Below, piece by piece: positions 52,698-62,716 of a stretch of 64,000 nucleotides of DNA. This stretch comes from Croceivirga sp. (lineage in GTDB: Bacteria > Bacteroidota > Bacteroidia > Flavobacteriales > Flavobacteriaceae), in contig JANQRG010000045.1 in the NCBI GenBank assembly GCA_028284665.1, positions 124,001-188,000 on the forward strand. Direction: 5' to 3'. A program made the position numbers and the translations under genes. The notes below the pieces were generated by a model. That model searched no databases. It was given only the letters and a program-made list of their open reading frames with translations, and had not been told where the DNA came from. Every line of letters starts with the position of its first letter. Within the stretch, counting starts at the first letter, position 1.

Positions 52698-54383
52698 CTA
52701 TGAATTGAAAATCTGCTCTAAGAATTTGTCCGTGATCAAATAGGTGGGTTTTACTCCCTGTGTGCCTAAGCCTCCAGAGGCCAACGTACTTCCAGTCTTT
52801 AATGGATTATCTGAAGCGTAATAGGCATATCTGGTTTTGACATCCTTTCGTATACTCTTACGTATCTTTGAAGCCGATTGGATGGCCTTCTGATAATGTA
52901 CTCCTTCCATTTCCAATCCAATTACGTTCCAGGTGCTGTCATGAAAGAACTTTAGGATATCCTTGTTTTGCAAGGACGTACCCAAAACAGTTACCATAGT
53001 GCCTTCCGCCACATTCAAACCATATCCTTCGAAATCCTTAGCAGAGAGTTCATTGGAGAAAGGGTAGTTATCTGCAGTTCCTTCGAAGATATGGGCAGAA
53101 GGAATCATTAAATCGCCTTTTCCCCCATCTAAAATTCCCGCCTTTCCCATTATCGATATTGAGCAAACTTCCAGATACGTTTTTTCTCCATTTACCGTGT
53201 AGGGTTTCAACAGCTCGTCAATGGTTTCATAGGCTTGTTCCCCAAACGCATAATCCATTACAAAGATAATTGGTTTTTCGGCTTTGGGCTTTTCCTCCTT
53301 GAAAGAATAACAACAGGCAGCATCATTAAACTTTTCGGTATCAAAGAGTTGTACGTCTATATTGGCCCCCGATGTATCATCAATAAAAGCCATGCCGTTA
53401 TTCTGTGCTACCTCATTTACTTTTTTTCTCAAACCACCATTTTTCGGTAAACTTAAAGCTTGGTAGATATCTATAGCTTTGCTGTTAGGAAATTCCTTTT
53501 TTAATGCGTTTCTGGCAAAAAGCGTATTCATAACACTATGCATATTAGCGCTGATAATATGAATAGGCCTTTCCAGCAAATCCAATTCCAGTAATTTGTC
53601 TTTAATGGCTATTGCCCAACGTTCTCCATGAAGATGATGCCCTAAGCGTTCCCGGAGCAAGGGGCTAAAAGTAATTGTTCGTTTAACTCCCGTGGTTACC
53701 TCTTCAATAGACAATTTTCCCAACCAGTAAATAATCTCCAAAAACCGGTCTGGTTTTTCCTCATTTCCCAGTTTTTTGTGGATATCCACCACTTCTTCAA
53801 AAGTCCTGCTCAGAATGTTAGCCACGTGAATTAGTGCCACTTCACGTTCGGCCTCTGTTTTCTCCTCCTTTTGTATGAAAGCTACAAGCTTATCCCAATC
53901 GCGCACCGTGGTTTGATCTTCTTCAATCAAAACCCGATCGCAGATTTTGTTGGCCTCAATAAACAAAAAGGTAAGGTGGGTCAGGATATCGTAGATATCG
54001 GATCTGCCACGGGTGATCTCAATGTTCAGTTGCTCTTCATCTATACGGTAACAATTTCTTCTCCTTTTGGGGGGAATAATGGGTTTTAAGTGGGACTTTG
54101 AAAATCCTTCATCTGAGGTAAGATTAATGAATCTACATTCTTCAATACCCTCGGGAAGTCGTTCAAGAACATATATCAACCCATTGAGTTCTCCTTTTTC
54201 CTCCGCAATGGATCCATAAATCTCAGGTCTTAACACCAATAGCGCATTCTTCAGGGCGTTTCCTGAAACTCCCGAAGGCTTATAAAAGCCCCTATTAAGC
54301 AGGTGTCGCATAGTGATATACAAGCGCTCAATTGCATTTGTGGACTCCTGCGCTCTTGTAGTTTCCTTGATCTTGGTAATCAT
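52698..54383 (-). CDS. DUF6909 family protein with phosphorylase-like C-terminal half
   Basis: From the ATG at 54383 the protein has 561 residues and matches the flavobacterial DUF6909 family (name from memory). The N-terminal half is helical and charged. The C-terminal half has a Rossmann-like look: KPIIFVMDYAFGEQAYETID, SISIMGKAGILDGGKGDLMIP and GLEMEGVHYQ at 489-498. The last resembles the VEMEA motif of purine nucleoside phosphorylases. No enzyme activity is known to me. A start at 54401 adds six poor residues. The protein is encoded directly upstream of wzz. Confidence 0.8.
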   Translation of the reverse strand: MITKIKETTRAQESTNAIERLYITMRHLLNRGFYKPSGVSGNALKNALLVLRPEIYGSIAEEKGELNGLIYVLERLPEGIEECRFINLTSDEGFSKSHLKPIIPPKRRRNCYRIDEEQLNIEITRGRSDIYDILTHLTFLFIEANKICDRVLIEEDQTTVRDWDKLVAFIQKEEKTEAEREVALIHVANILSRTFEEVVDIHKKLGNEEKPDRFLEIIYWLGKLSIEEVTTGVKRTITFSPLLRERLGHHLHGERWAIAIKDKLLELDLLERPIHIISANMHSVMNTLFARNALKKEFPNSKAIDIYQALSLPKNGGLRKKVNEVAQNNGMAFIDDTSGANIDVQLFDTEKFNDAACCYSFKEEKPKAEKPIIFVMDYAFGEQAYETIDELLKPYTVNGEKTYLEVCSISIMGKAGILDGGKGDLMIPSAHIFEGTADNYPFSNELSAKDFEGYGLNVAEGTMVTVLGTSLQNKDILKFFHDSTWNVIGLEMEGVHYQKAIQSASKIRKSIRKDVKTRYAYYASDNPLKTGSTLASGGLGTQGVKPTYLITDKFLEQIFNS

Positions 54384-54440
54384 TGTACTATTTCGGCACA
54401 AAAATACATGAAAATATACTATAGAAAACCAAGAAAACTC

Positions 54441-55946
54441 CTAGGTGGCTGTCCCAAATGCGCTTAACCCTTCGGCTAGTTTCCGATCGTTGGACAGGCG
54501 CTGTACCTTGTTCTGGCCTCCCAGTTTTCCCATAGATTTCATGTATTCTTTAAATCCTCCTATCTGAATTGGGGTGATCTTTAACCGTTGCAAGATTTTC
54601 CCATCGATCAAATCAAAATAATAGCTGTTTTGCTCTTGAAGTGTTTTGTCTAAAACTTCGGCAAACTGATTTAAATCTTCCGGAAGGCTCTCAAATTCAA
54701 CCAACCACTCATGATAGGGAAGTTCCCCTTCTGAAGGATTCGTATGTGGTGCTACGGTAAACTCGTTAACCACTGCATTCGTCTGTTCTATTCCTGCTTT
54801 CATCGCTTCTTCTACTTCTTTCGCGATCACATGTTCTCCAAAGGCAGAGATGAAATGTTTAATTCTTCCGGAAACAATGATTTTATAGGGATCCAAAGAA
54901 ATAAACTGAACGGTATCTCCTAGGTTATAGGCCCAAAGTCCGGCATTAGTACTTATGATCATTACATAATTTGTTCCAAGAACTACCTCGTGTAACAGTA
55001 ATCGTCTGGGACTATCTTTGAAGAACTCATCGGCGGGAACAAATTCGTAAAAAACTCCTGCGTTGAGCAGTAATAGCATTCCCTTTTCTTGTTGTGAATT
55101 TTGATAGGCAAAAAAGCCTTCGCTGGCCGGAAATAGTTCTATACTATCTACTTTTTTTCCAATCAGGTTTTCAAATTTGGATCTGTAGGGCTCGTAATTG
55201 ACCCCTCCATAAATAAAAAGCTGGAAATCCTGGAAAAGCTCACCAATCCGTTTTTGATGTTTATGCTTTAGTTTTTCAAAATACATTTGTACCCAGGAAG
55301 GGATCCCTGCTATAACGGTCATGTTTTCGTTTTCTGTCTCCGCTATAATAGCATCCACTTTGGTTTCCCAATCCTCAATACAATTCGTTTCCCAGCTGGG
55401 GAGGCGATTTCTTTGAAGATATCCCGGCACATAATGCGCCGAAATCCCTGAAAGCCGACCCACCTTAATTCCTCCTTTGGTATCAAGTGTAGGACTCCCT
55501 TGAAGAAAAATCATTTTCCCATCTACGAAACCGGAATTCCCGGTTTCATGGATATAACTCAGGATAGCGTCCCGTGAAGCGTTGACCTGACATCGTATCG
55601 ATTCTTTGGTGATTGGTATATATTTTACTCCTGAAGTAGTGCCCGAAGTTTTGGCAAAATAGCTTGGTTTACCCGGCCAAAGAATATCTTTTTCCCCTTG
55701 AATTACCAATTCCACATAAGACCTTAGTTCCTCATAATCACGTATCGGAACTTTTTTTACAAATTCCGCATGTGTTGAAATCGTTGAAAAATCATGATCT
55801 GTTCCAAACCTGGTCAGGCGAGCTTTCGCAATGAGCGATTGAAATACCTTTTCTTGAGCAGCGATTGGATGGTTGATCCACTTCCCATTTTTCTTGGCCA
55901 TCCAATATGCAAAGACCTTTGCGGCAACAGCTTTAAGGGACATCAT
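54441..55946 (-). CDS. GH3-like acyl-adenylate family protein
   Basis: The 501-residue protein matches the GH3 auxin-responsive promoter family of acyl-acid amido synthetases. Its ATP-binding motif is AKTSGTTSGVKYIP (about 99-112), followed by GGVNYEPYRSKFE and the C-terminal NLGDTVQFISLDPYKI-type linker. Bacterial members are common in Bacteroidota with unknown substrates. A second ATG one codon later is an equal start. The gene lies two bases after the M23 peptidase gene. Confidence 0.9.
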   Translation of the reverse strand: MMSLKAVAAKVFAYWMAKKNGKWINHPIAAQEKVFQSLIAKARLTRFGTDHDFSTISTHAEFVKKVPIRDYEELRSYVELVIQGEKDILWPGKPSYFAKTSGTTSGVKYIPITKESIRCQVNASRDAILSYIHETGNSGFVDGKMIFLQGSPTLDTKGGIKVGRLSGISAHYVPGYLQRNRLPSWETNCIEDWETKVDAIIAETENENMTVIAGIPSWVQMYFEKLKHKHQKRIGELFQDFQLFIYGGVNYEPYRSKFENLIGKKVDSIELFPASEGFFAYQNSQQEKGMLLLLNAGVFYEFVPADEFFKDSPRRLLLHEVVLGTNYVMIISTNAGLWAYNLGDTVQFISLDPYKIIVSGRIKHFISAFGEHVIAKEVEEAMKAGIEQTNAVVNEFTVAPHTNPSEGELPYHEWLVEFESLPEDLNQFAEVLDKTLQEQNSYYFDLIDGKILQRLKITPIQIGGFKEYMKSMGKLGGQNKVQRLSNDRKLAEGLSAFGTAT

Positions 55947-55948
55947 GT

Positions 55949-56818
55949 TTAATTAAAGTCTATAAAATCTAATGGGTTTATCGGTTTACCATTTAACCAG
56001 AGTTCAAAATGAAGATGTGGTCCCGTGGTGAGCTCTCCTGTATTTCCGACAGCAGCGATCACTTCTCCAGATTTTACTAAATCCCCTTGCACTTTATTAA
56101 GGGAGCCGTTATGCTTATAGACAGATAACAAATCATCTTTATGTTCCATGATCAGCACATAACCGGTGTCTGAGGTCCAACCTGAAAAAATTACCGTTCC
56201 GTCGGCCACCGCTTTTATGGGCAACCCTTCGGATGCGGCCACGTCAACGGCATAATGTTTCTTTTTAGGATCATATTCCTGAGAAACAACTCCTGTAAGG
56301 GGGGGGAATAGGGCGTTTGTTAAATCCTGGAGGTTTCTTTCGAAAAGATTGTATTTGTCTTCTAAAGCTACTTCTTTACGCAATTCCAAATCCTCCCGGA
56401 TGGGAGTCAGGTCTATGTTGGCCGGGTCAAGCTTGTACTTCTCAAATAAGGAGTCCCGGTTACTTTCATTATTTTCTATCTCGCCCCTGAGTACCATTCG
56501 TACATTGTCTAAATACCGATTGGTATAATCTAAAACATTCACCAACGAATCCGTTTTATATGTCAGCTCCGTAGCTTGCCTTTTCAACCGTGTTGAAGAA
56601 TATCCGGGAATATACTCCCGTAAGGGAGTAAAGGCTATGAGCAATGTGGTAAGCCCTATTAGGGCAATGATGAACAGGGTGCCTGTCACAAAAACGTTCA
56701 ATCTGCTTAACTTAAACGAAATCTTTTCTTCAAAGGTATTTTCATTAAGTATCACTAAGCGATACTTATGCAAAAGCTTCTTTTTGATTTCTTTTCGCTT
56801 TTTCGTTTTTTTAGCCAT
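55949..56818 (-). CDS. M23 peptidase-like membrane protein (cell-wall hydrolase type)
   Basis: From the ATG at 56818 the protein has 289 residues: a basic N-terminus, a membrane helix (LNVFVTGTLFIIALIGLTTLLIAF split over two lines), a coiled region, and an M23 domain. The zinc ligands are visible in HYAVDVAA and HLHFE (268-272). It probably cuts peptidoglycan cross-links or regulates such enzymes in the periplasm. The frame extends to 56839, but the family starts at MAKKTKKRKE. Confidence 0.92.
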   Translation of the reverse strand: MAKKTKKRKEIKKKLLHKYRLVILNENTFEEKISFKLSRLNVFVTGTLFIIALIGLTTLLIAFTPLREYIPGYSSTRLKRQATELTYKTDSLVNVLDYTNRYLDNVRMVLRGEIENNESNRDSLFEKYKLDPANIDLTPIREDLELRKEVALEDKYNLFERNLQDLTNALFPPLTGVVSQEYDPKKKHYAVDVAASEGLPIKAVADGTVIFSGWTSDTGYVLIMEHKDDLLSVYKHNGSLNKVQGDLVKSGEVIAAVGNTGELTTGPHLHFELWLNGKPINPLDFIDFN

Positions 56819-56965
56819 TACAGCAAAGATACTTTTCAAATTGATTTCTAGAACCTCTTCCCTTCTTTTGTGAAACTTTTAGCAATACTCACATTTTTTG
56901 ACCCCTTATCGCAATGAACTGGACTAGTCTACGTTGTTTTAACAGCATTACCTAAGTGTTTTTTG

Positions 56966-56973
56966 TATTTTTG
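56966..56973 (+). promoter_or_regulatory. Possible -7 box of tatA
   Basis: The sequence tatttttg matches TAnnTTTG and ends 26 bases before the tatA ATG at 57000, a suitable leader length. A TTG with normal spacing was not found. Confidence 0.5.
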
Positions 56974-56999
56974 AACTCTATCAAGAATAAATTAATAAT

Positions 57000-57194
57000 A
57001 TGATAACCCTCTCTTTTTTCCTTGGCATGTTAGGTCCCTGGCAGATTGTCCTCATTGTTGTTGTGGTGCTTTTGCTATTTGGGGGTAAAAAGATCCCCGA
57101 GCTAATGCGCGGCCTTGGCAGTGGCATCAAGGAATTCAAGGATGCCTCCAAGGATGATGAAAAACTTACAGAAAAGAACGAGCCAGAGGCTTAA
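57000..57194 (+). CDS. tatA: Twin-arginine translocase TatA/E-like subunit
   Basis: The 64-residue protein has one N-terminal membrane helix ([28 protein letters not shown]), the conserved FGGKKIPEL hinge, an amphipathic helix and a charged tail. It forms the translocation pore for folded proteins. It stands alone and divergent from the M23 gene; tatC is not in the window. Confidence 0.94.
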   Translation: MITLSFFLGMLGPWQIVLIVVVVLLLFGGKKIPELMRGLGSGIKEFKDASKDDEKLTEKNEPEA

Positions 57195-57397
57195 CTCTTA
57201 GGCGTTTTTCCTAGTAAATTTAGGATTACATTAGCTTCCAGTTCCTTTTTACAGCAGTATTTTTTCATTTCACAACAAAAATTAATCGCTTAACACCTAA
57301 GGCTATAATTTCGCCGTTATGGTTGTTATGCCTATCGTTTTGGGCTTGAATAACCGCTCAAACCTTTTTTGTTTGAAAACCCAGCCAATCCAAGGTT

Positions 57398-59467
57398 ATG
57401 AAAAAACACATCTTCATAACATTTTTTCTTATCTGTATAGGGACGCAAGCCCAGGATATAACTGTTATAGAGTTTGATGAAGGAAAGAAAAACATTGAGC
57501 GTAAGGTCGCAGACTCTGTTCAACAGGAAACAACACCCTTACCACCATCCGGAATAGCAGGAACTACCTCTAGAAACAGTCAGACAGATCGACTTTTGAA
57601 AACCGCTAATGCGTATTTCGATAAGATGTGGTATGCAGAGGCTGCTCAAATTTATGATAAGGCGTTAAAGAAAAATCCTGAAAAGCACACTATTCAATTG
57701 CTGCAAAATGCAGGAGATGCCCATTATTTTAGTGCCAATATGAAAATGGCTGCGCATTGGTATGGGATATTATTCGAGCGCTATGAAGATCAGGCCTCCA
57801 GGGCGGACCTGCTAAAATACGCCCATATTCTTAAGGGCATTGGGAGGTATCGAAAAGCCAAGAGATTGTTGCGCGTATTGGAGGACAATACCGCAAATGC
57901 TTCCGAAAACGCTTCTTTTAGGAACAAACTGAAAGAGGATAGCGAAAGCATTAAAGATTCGTTGCTTATTAAGAATCTTGCATTTAACAGTGCCTATTCT
58001 GAATTCTCCCCCTTATTACTTTCGGATAACACTATGGTCTTTGCTTCAGCAAAGGATTCACTAGTTTTTAATACCCGAAAATATAAATGGAACAATCAAC
58101 CCTATTTGGATCTTTATACGGGGAATTGGGATGAAGCTTCGAATGCACTAAATGATGTGAAAAAGCTTTCTAAGAAGATTAACACCAAGTACCATGAGGC
58201 AGCTGCGTCTTTCTCTCCGGATAACCAAACCATATATTTTACACGTAACAATTATGGGAAAAGACTAAAGCGAGGCAAAAATGGTGTTAACCATCTCAAG
58301 ATATATACATCGAAAAAGATAGATAATGAGTGGTCAAAGGCGGTTGAGTTACCTTTTAATAGTGAGGATTACTCCTGTGGGCATCCTGCGGTAAGTCCGG
58401 ACGGCAAGAAACTCTATTTTGTGTCAGATATGCCTGGAGGCTTTGGCAAGACCGACATCTATGTAGTGGATATTTTAGAAGACGGCACTTTCTCGCTGCC
58501 CAAGAATCTTGGGAGGACGCTGAACACCTCAGAAAAGGAAATGTTTCCTTTTGTTACGGAGAATTCCATTTATTTCTCCTCAGACAGGCCCTTTGGTTAT
58601 GGTGGTCTGGACGTTTATAACGCTACGTATTCCGACAATGTTTTTAATGTGGCTACGAACATGGGAATGCCTATAAATAGCAATAGAGATGATTTCTCTT
58701 TAACCATTAATGAAACTAGTAATTCGGGTTACTTTGCCTCTAACCGACAAGGAGGCAAGGGGGATGACGATATCTATTCGTTCAAGCAATTACGAATTGA
58801 GCAACCCAAGGAAAACACTACCGCCATACTAGGCTTTGTAAAAGATCTGATCTTAGGAACGGTCCTTCCGGATGCTACTGTTGTCCTCTTGGATAAAGAT
58901 ACCAAAGCCTTGCAGGAAGTGGTTTCAGGAGCTGACGGTAGTTTTGTTTTTGAAGATCTCCCCGAAAACACAGCATACACGCTGGTAGCTAATGCCGACG
59001 AATATTTGGAAAACGAACATCCTATTCAGACCAAAAGTGGTGCGCCGGTAGCAGCAGAAATTCTACTAAAACCTGTAGACGATATTATTGTTTTGGAGGA
59101 AGGAGAACGGAAGCTAAAAACCGATGCTATTTACTTTGATTTTGATAAACATACCATTACCAAAGCTGCTGAAGAAGAATTGAATAAATTGATACAGGTA
59201 TGGGAAAAATATCCAAACATGGTCATCAGAATAGAATCCCATACCGATTCCAGGGGACCACGGGCTTACAATCAACTCCTCTCGGATAAACGCGCGAAAG
59301 CCTCGAGAGACTATCTTATTTCAAAAGGAATTCCTGCGGATCGAATAGCAAGTGCAATTGGATATGGGGAAGAACGCCTTTTAAACGACTGCGCCAACGG
59401 AACTCCCTGTTCTAAAGCTCAGCACAAGCAAAACCGTAGGTCAGAATTCGTAATTGTGGAAATGTAG
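57398..59467 (+). CDS. PorE-like OmpA-family protein
   Basis: The 689-residue protein has a signal peptide (ending TQAQ), TPR-like helices (about 60-170), a PD40/WD40-type propeller (about 205-460, repeats such as HPAVSPDGKKLYFVSDMPGG), a carboxypeptidase regulatory-like domain (about 470-555) and an OmpA domain (about 575-689, with SHTDSRGP and NRRSEFVIVEM). The same order is found in T9SS PorE, which anchors the system to peptidoglycan. Flavobacteria hold many paralogues, often next to porP/sprF. None is seen here, so it could be an OmpA paralogue rather than PorE itself. Confidence 0.88.
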   Translation: MKKHIFITFFLICIGTQAQDITVIEFDEGKKNIERKVADSVQQETTPLPPSGIAGTTSRNSQTDRLLKTANAYFDKMWYAEAAQIYDKALKKNPEKHTIQLLQNAGDAHYFSANMKMAAHWYGILFERYEDQASRADLLKYAHILKGIGRYRKAKRLLRVLEDNTANASENASFRNKLKEDSESIKDSLLIKNLAFNSAYSEFSPLLLSDNTMVFASAKDSLVFNTRKYKWNNQPYLDLYTGNWDEASNALNDVKKLSKKINTKYHEAAASFSPDNQTIYFTRNNYGKRLKRGKNGVNHLKIYTSKKIDNEWSKAVELPFNSEDYSCGHPAVSPDGKKLYFVSDMPGGFGKTDIYVVDILEDGTFSLPKNLGRTLNTSEKEMFPFVTENSIYFSSDRPFGYGGLDVYNATYSDNVFNVATNMGMPINSNRDDFSLTINETSNSGYFASNRQGGKGDDDIYSFKQLRIEQPKENTTAILGFVKDLILGTVLPDATVVLLDKDTKALQEVVSGADGSFVFEDLPENTAYTLVANADEYLENEHPIQTKSGAPVAAEILLKPVDDIIVLEEGERKLKTDAIYFDFDKHTITKAAEEELNKLIQVWEKYPNMVIRIESHTDSRGPRAYNQLLSDKRAKASRDYLISKGIPADRIASAIGYGEERLLNDCANGTPCSKAQHKQNRRSEFVIVEM

Positions 59468-59735
59468 TTCTTTGCTACTATTTGCAAAAGTAATGCTTGA
59501 GACTAGCCGATACTGCTAATTGATAGGCACCCCATTTCCTACCATTCGTCGAATTGATCCATCGATAAACGTCAGTAGTCGCTTTGATGGTCGTCGACAA
59601 AAACTAACCTCTCAAAGATTATAAATTTTAAAACAGTCGCTGATCTCTTTTTTATGACTGTTCGTCCTTTTCTTTTTCAGGTAGGCTGGTAAAGCACAAA
59701 ATTTGTCTCTAATACAAATCTAAAAATGCTTACTT

Positions 59736-59906
59736 ATGAAAAGATTTTTACTTGTTAAAGAGATTTATTTAGAAGCTTTCAGAAACCTTGGCAATATGCT
59801 TTTGCAACGTTCTTTTAAGATATTTTCATGGTTTTGTTTTATAATGTTCTTTGTTGTGCTTTATGCCTTTGTTTTTAGGGTAGTTACCGGATTCCCATTT
59901 GACTAG
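59736..59906 (+). CDS. Small DUF6747-like membrane protein
   Basis: A 56-residue frame (MKRFLLVKEIYLEAFRNLGN..., ending VVTGFPFD) has one membrane helix (IFSWFCFIMFFVVLYAFVF) after a charged N-terminal helix. The pattern LVKEIYLEAFRNLG...YAFVFR..TGF matches what I remember of the DUF6747 family of short flavobacterial proteins. It is preceded by an A+T-rich leader and stands alone between porE-like and DUF4837 genes. Function is unknown. Confidence 0.7.
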   Translation: MKRFLLVKEIYLEAFRNLGNMLLQRSFKIFSWFCFIMFFVVLYAFVFRVVTGFPFD

Positions 59907-60000
59907 GTCAAATAGCACCCGGCTTACTTAAAAAAGCTAGAACAGTTTAACCCGGAAAGTTGGCAGAAGGTACTTATTAGCAAAGCCCTTATTAAGGGAC

Positions 60001-60990
60001 TTAAAGTGCCTTTTCGAACTTGAGTGTCCTAAGGATGGCTTCAAGTTCGAACATATAGTCCCGTTTCTGAGTGGAAGGAGCAAAAGTAAACCCTTCTAAT
60101 ACGAGTTTTCTGTTGTTTTCCTTGTCGTTAATAATATAAGTTAGGAAAGGGCCTGCCATAGGATAGCCGTTTATTTCCCAAATTCCTTTGGCCTGTGCAG
60201 CTTTCTTACCGCCAATCTCCGCTGGAAACACATAGGGTGCAAAAGCCTTTTCGGTAATCATATAAGTATTGTTTTCCGGACCTGGCACATATTTTTTTCC
60301 AATGGAGTCACGCATTGCAACAATGTCTCTTACGAAAGTAGAGTCATTTGTAAAACTATTTTCCGGCATTGCATAGGCGATAATATTCATGTTGCCCTTA
60401 GGTATTTGCCGGTCTAACCAAACAAAATTCTCTTCCTGTTTTCCAACACGATAGGCCGAGGGTATTGTTAAGGAAATTCCCAGGGTTTCGCTTAAGGCGC
60501 TTTCTTTGTTTAAAGAACGCTTAAAGCGTTTTTGTGCTTCTTGCATTTCCACACCCCTGTAGGCTGCAATTCCTTCTTCAGCAACAGTTTCCAAACCTCC
60601 TACCAGCTCCCCGTAGTTTGTGCCCTTAACTACGACTACTTTTTGGGGTAAAGCATAGACATTGGTTTTAATGTGACTGATTGCAAGAGAATCCTGTTGC
60701 ACATAGAGAATAGAACGAGAATGCGTAACAGCGCCTTTAAAAACCTGAGGGGGTATTTGCGTTAGCGTTAAAATAGGTTGCTCAGGGGTAAGTGCTAAAG
60801 CCGGTTGAGCAAACAACTCCCGCACTTTATCACCAACCGCACCTTGCCAAAGGTCATTATCCATAACCACCATTAGGGAGTTAACACTACCTGTGGAAGG
60901 AGGCAAGAATTTTTGCCGCTTCCCGGTTTCATTACAGGAAGCAACTACTATTACTAGTATTAGTAACCAAAGTGTTCTCAAATTTCTCAT
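60001..60990 (-). CDS. DUF4837 family lipoprotein
   Basis: The 329-residue lipoprotein has a signal peptide ending VVASC at Cys19 and a soluble part with MVVMDNDLWQGAVGDKVRELFAQP near the start, typical of DUF4837. The family is restricted to Bacteroidota and of unknown function. It follows the MltD-like transglycosylase gene at 12 bases and is probably co-transcribed with it. Confidence 0.9.
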   Translation of the reverse strand: MRNLRTLWLLILVIVVASCNETGKRQKFLPPSTGSVNSLMVVMDNDLWQGAVGDKVRELFAQPALALTPEQPILTLTQIPPQVFKGAVTHSRSILYVQQDSLAISHIKTNVYALPQKVVVVKGTNYGELVGGLETVAEEGIAAYRGVEMQEAQKRFKRSLNKESALSETLGISLTIPSAYRVGKQEENFVWLDRQIPKGNMNIIAYAMPENSFTNDSTFVRDIVAMRDSIGKKYVPGPENNTYMITEKAFAPYVFPAEIGGKKAAQAKGIWEINGYPMAGPFLTYIINDKENNRKLVLEGFTFAPSTQKRDYMFELEAILRTLKFEKAL

Positions 60991-61002
60991 GATAATCCTA
61001 AG

Positions 61003-62601
61003 TTAAGACGAACATTCACAGAGTCTCAATTTTGTGCCGGGTTTTAAGTTATTACCGCGAATACCGTTCCATTTTCTCAAATTTTCAATAGTAACCCCAG
61101 GATATTTTCTTGAAATAGTCCATAACGAATCCCCTGATTGTACCACATGTATTTTGGAAGGGTCCTTTGGTAGTTGCACCGGTTTTTGTTTTATACTAGG
61201 CGTCTTTTTTCCTGTATTTGAGGCTGTTACAACCGGTTTTCTTGGATAAATTGTAAGTCGTTGTCCGATGCGCAAATTGTTGCTTCTTAAGCCATTCCAC
61301 CGCTTTATTTGGCTGACACCCACTCCATATCTTTCCGCTATTTTTCCCAAATAATCCCCACTTCTTACTTTATACCGGATTCTATCATTACTGTTGACAA
61401 GCTGTGGTAGGGGTTTTTCCCTTTTATTCAAAGATTCCTGTACATGGTTGTAAATAGCGGTTTCATTAGTAACAAATTTGCCCAAATGCTTCAAGGGTAA
61501 GCGCAGGGTGTATGCTTTTCCGGCTACCTTCGGAATAATGTTCAATTTATACTGGGGATTCAGGACCTTAAGTTCCTCTACGGAAATATTTACGAGTTCT
61601 GAGACCTGTTCAAAAGTGATCAGGTTTTTGACCTGTACCGTATCCGTTTCAAAATAAGGGCGTTCTACCAGGGTTTTTCGCAGTCCGTGTTCTGATGCGT
61701 ATTCGAAAATGTACATGGTAGCCAGGAATGCAGGGACATACCCCGCTGTTTCACGTGGAAGATACCTTCTTAGATTCCAATAATTCTGATATCCCCCTGA
61801 TCGGCGAATGGCTCTATTCACATTTCCGGGACCGGAGTTGTAAGCGGCTAATGCCAGGTCCCAGTCGTTGAAAATTTCATACAATTTTGAAAGGTACCGG
61901 CTTGCTGATTTGGTTGAAGCTACAGGGTCACTACGCTCATCCACATAACTGCTTACATCCAAGCCGTACATTTTTCCAGTAGAAAACATAAATTGCCACA
62001 ATCCCGTAGCACCCACTCTTGATTTCGCCCTGGGATTTAACGCAGATTCTACAATGGCAAGGTATTTCACTTCCAATGGAATGTTGTGATTGTCGAGTTC
62101 CTGCTCAAACAGCGGAAAGTAAAATTGACTTGTGGTAAGCATCCGTTCCATCAAGTCTCTTTTTTTTGTGAGGAAGGTATGAATCACTCTTTCCAAAGAA
62201 GGGTTGTACGCAATGTTAAAAGGTGTCTTTTCATTCAATTGTGCTAACCTTGCTTTCAAAGTATCCGTCGGGAGACGTAAAGCTTCAAGTGAATCGATGG
62301 AAGGTTGTGTGACTTCTGCGTACATCTCCTGAGACAACATATTATTCCGCTCCAGTTCTCTCAGCCAAAGACTGTCATAGGCGTATGCGGCTTCCAGATC
62401 TTCAAGTTTAAGCTGCTGCACGGTGTCCAGAACAATCGGTGGTTTTTGTGTCTCCGTTCCCTTAGTTTTACTTGCTAAAGGGGATTGTAACGCACTAAGT
62501 GAATCCGGCACAGATAAAGCGGAGTCAGGCGTCTGAGCCAAAAGCGCCGAACTTAGCATGCAACAAATAATGGGTAATAACCAGTAGCTATTTCTTCTCA
62601 T
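61003..62601 (-). CDS. MltD-like lytic transglycosylase with two LysM domains
   Basis: The 532-residue protein has a signal peptide (ending LLAQ), an SLT goose-lysozyme-type domain around 170-300 with catalytic Glu185 in AIVESALNP, followed by GATGLWQFM and AAYNSGPGNVNRA. Two LysM repeats (about 410-455 and 485-530, YKVRSGDYLGKIAERYGV and HVVQSGDSLWTISRKYPGV) bind peptidoglycan. It cleaves glycan strands in the periplasm. Length is normal for MltD types. Confidence 0.95.
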   Translation of the reverse strand: MRRNSYWLLPIICCMLSSALLAQTPDSALSVPDSLSALQSPLASKTKGTETQKPPIVLDTVQQLKLEDLEAAYAYDSLWLRELERNNMLSQEMYAEVTQPSIDSLEALRLPTDTLKARLAQLNEKTPFNIAYNPSLERVIHTFLTKKRDLMERMLTTSQFYFPLFEQELDNHNIPLEVKYLAIVESALNPRAKSRVGATGLWQFMFSTGKMYGLDVSSYVDERSDPVASTKSASRYLSKLYEIFNDWDLALAAYNSGPGNVNRAIRRSGGYQNYWNLRRYLPRETAGYVPAFLATMYIFEYASEHGLRKTLVERPYFETDTVQVKNLITFEQVSELVNISVEELKVLNPQYKLNIIPKVAGKAYTLRLPLKHLGKFVTNETAIYNHVQESLNKREKPLPQLVNSNDRIRYKVRSGDYLGKIAERYGVGVSQIKRWNGLRSNNLRIGQRLTIYPRKPVVTASNTGKKTPSIKQKPVQLPKDPSKIHVVQSGDSLWTISRKYPGVTIENLRKWNGIRGNNLKPGTKLRLCECSS

Positions 62602-62716
62602 TTGGGTTTGGTTTAGTCCAGGACGTACTAAAATGCGCCATTTTTTTCAAAAAATGAAACCATTTTTAGGAAAACGCCAAAAATTTGGATAGGTCTGTTA
62701 GTCGATAACGTCTTGA

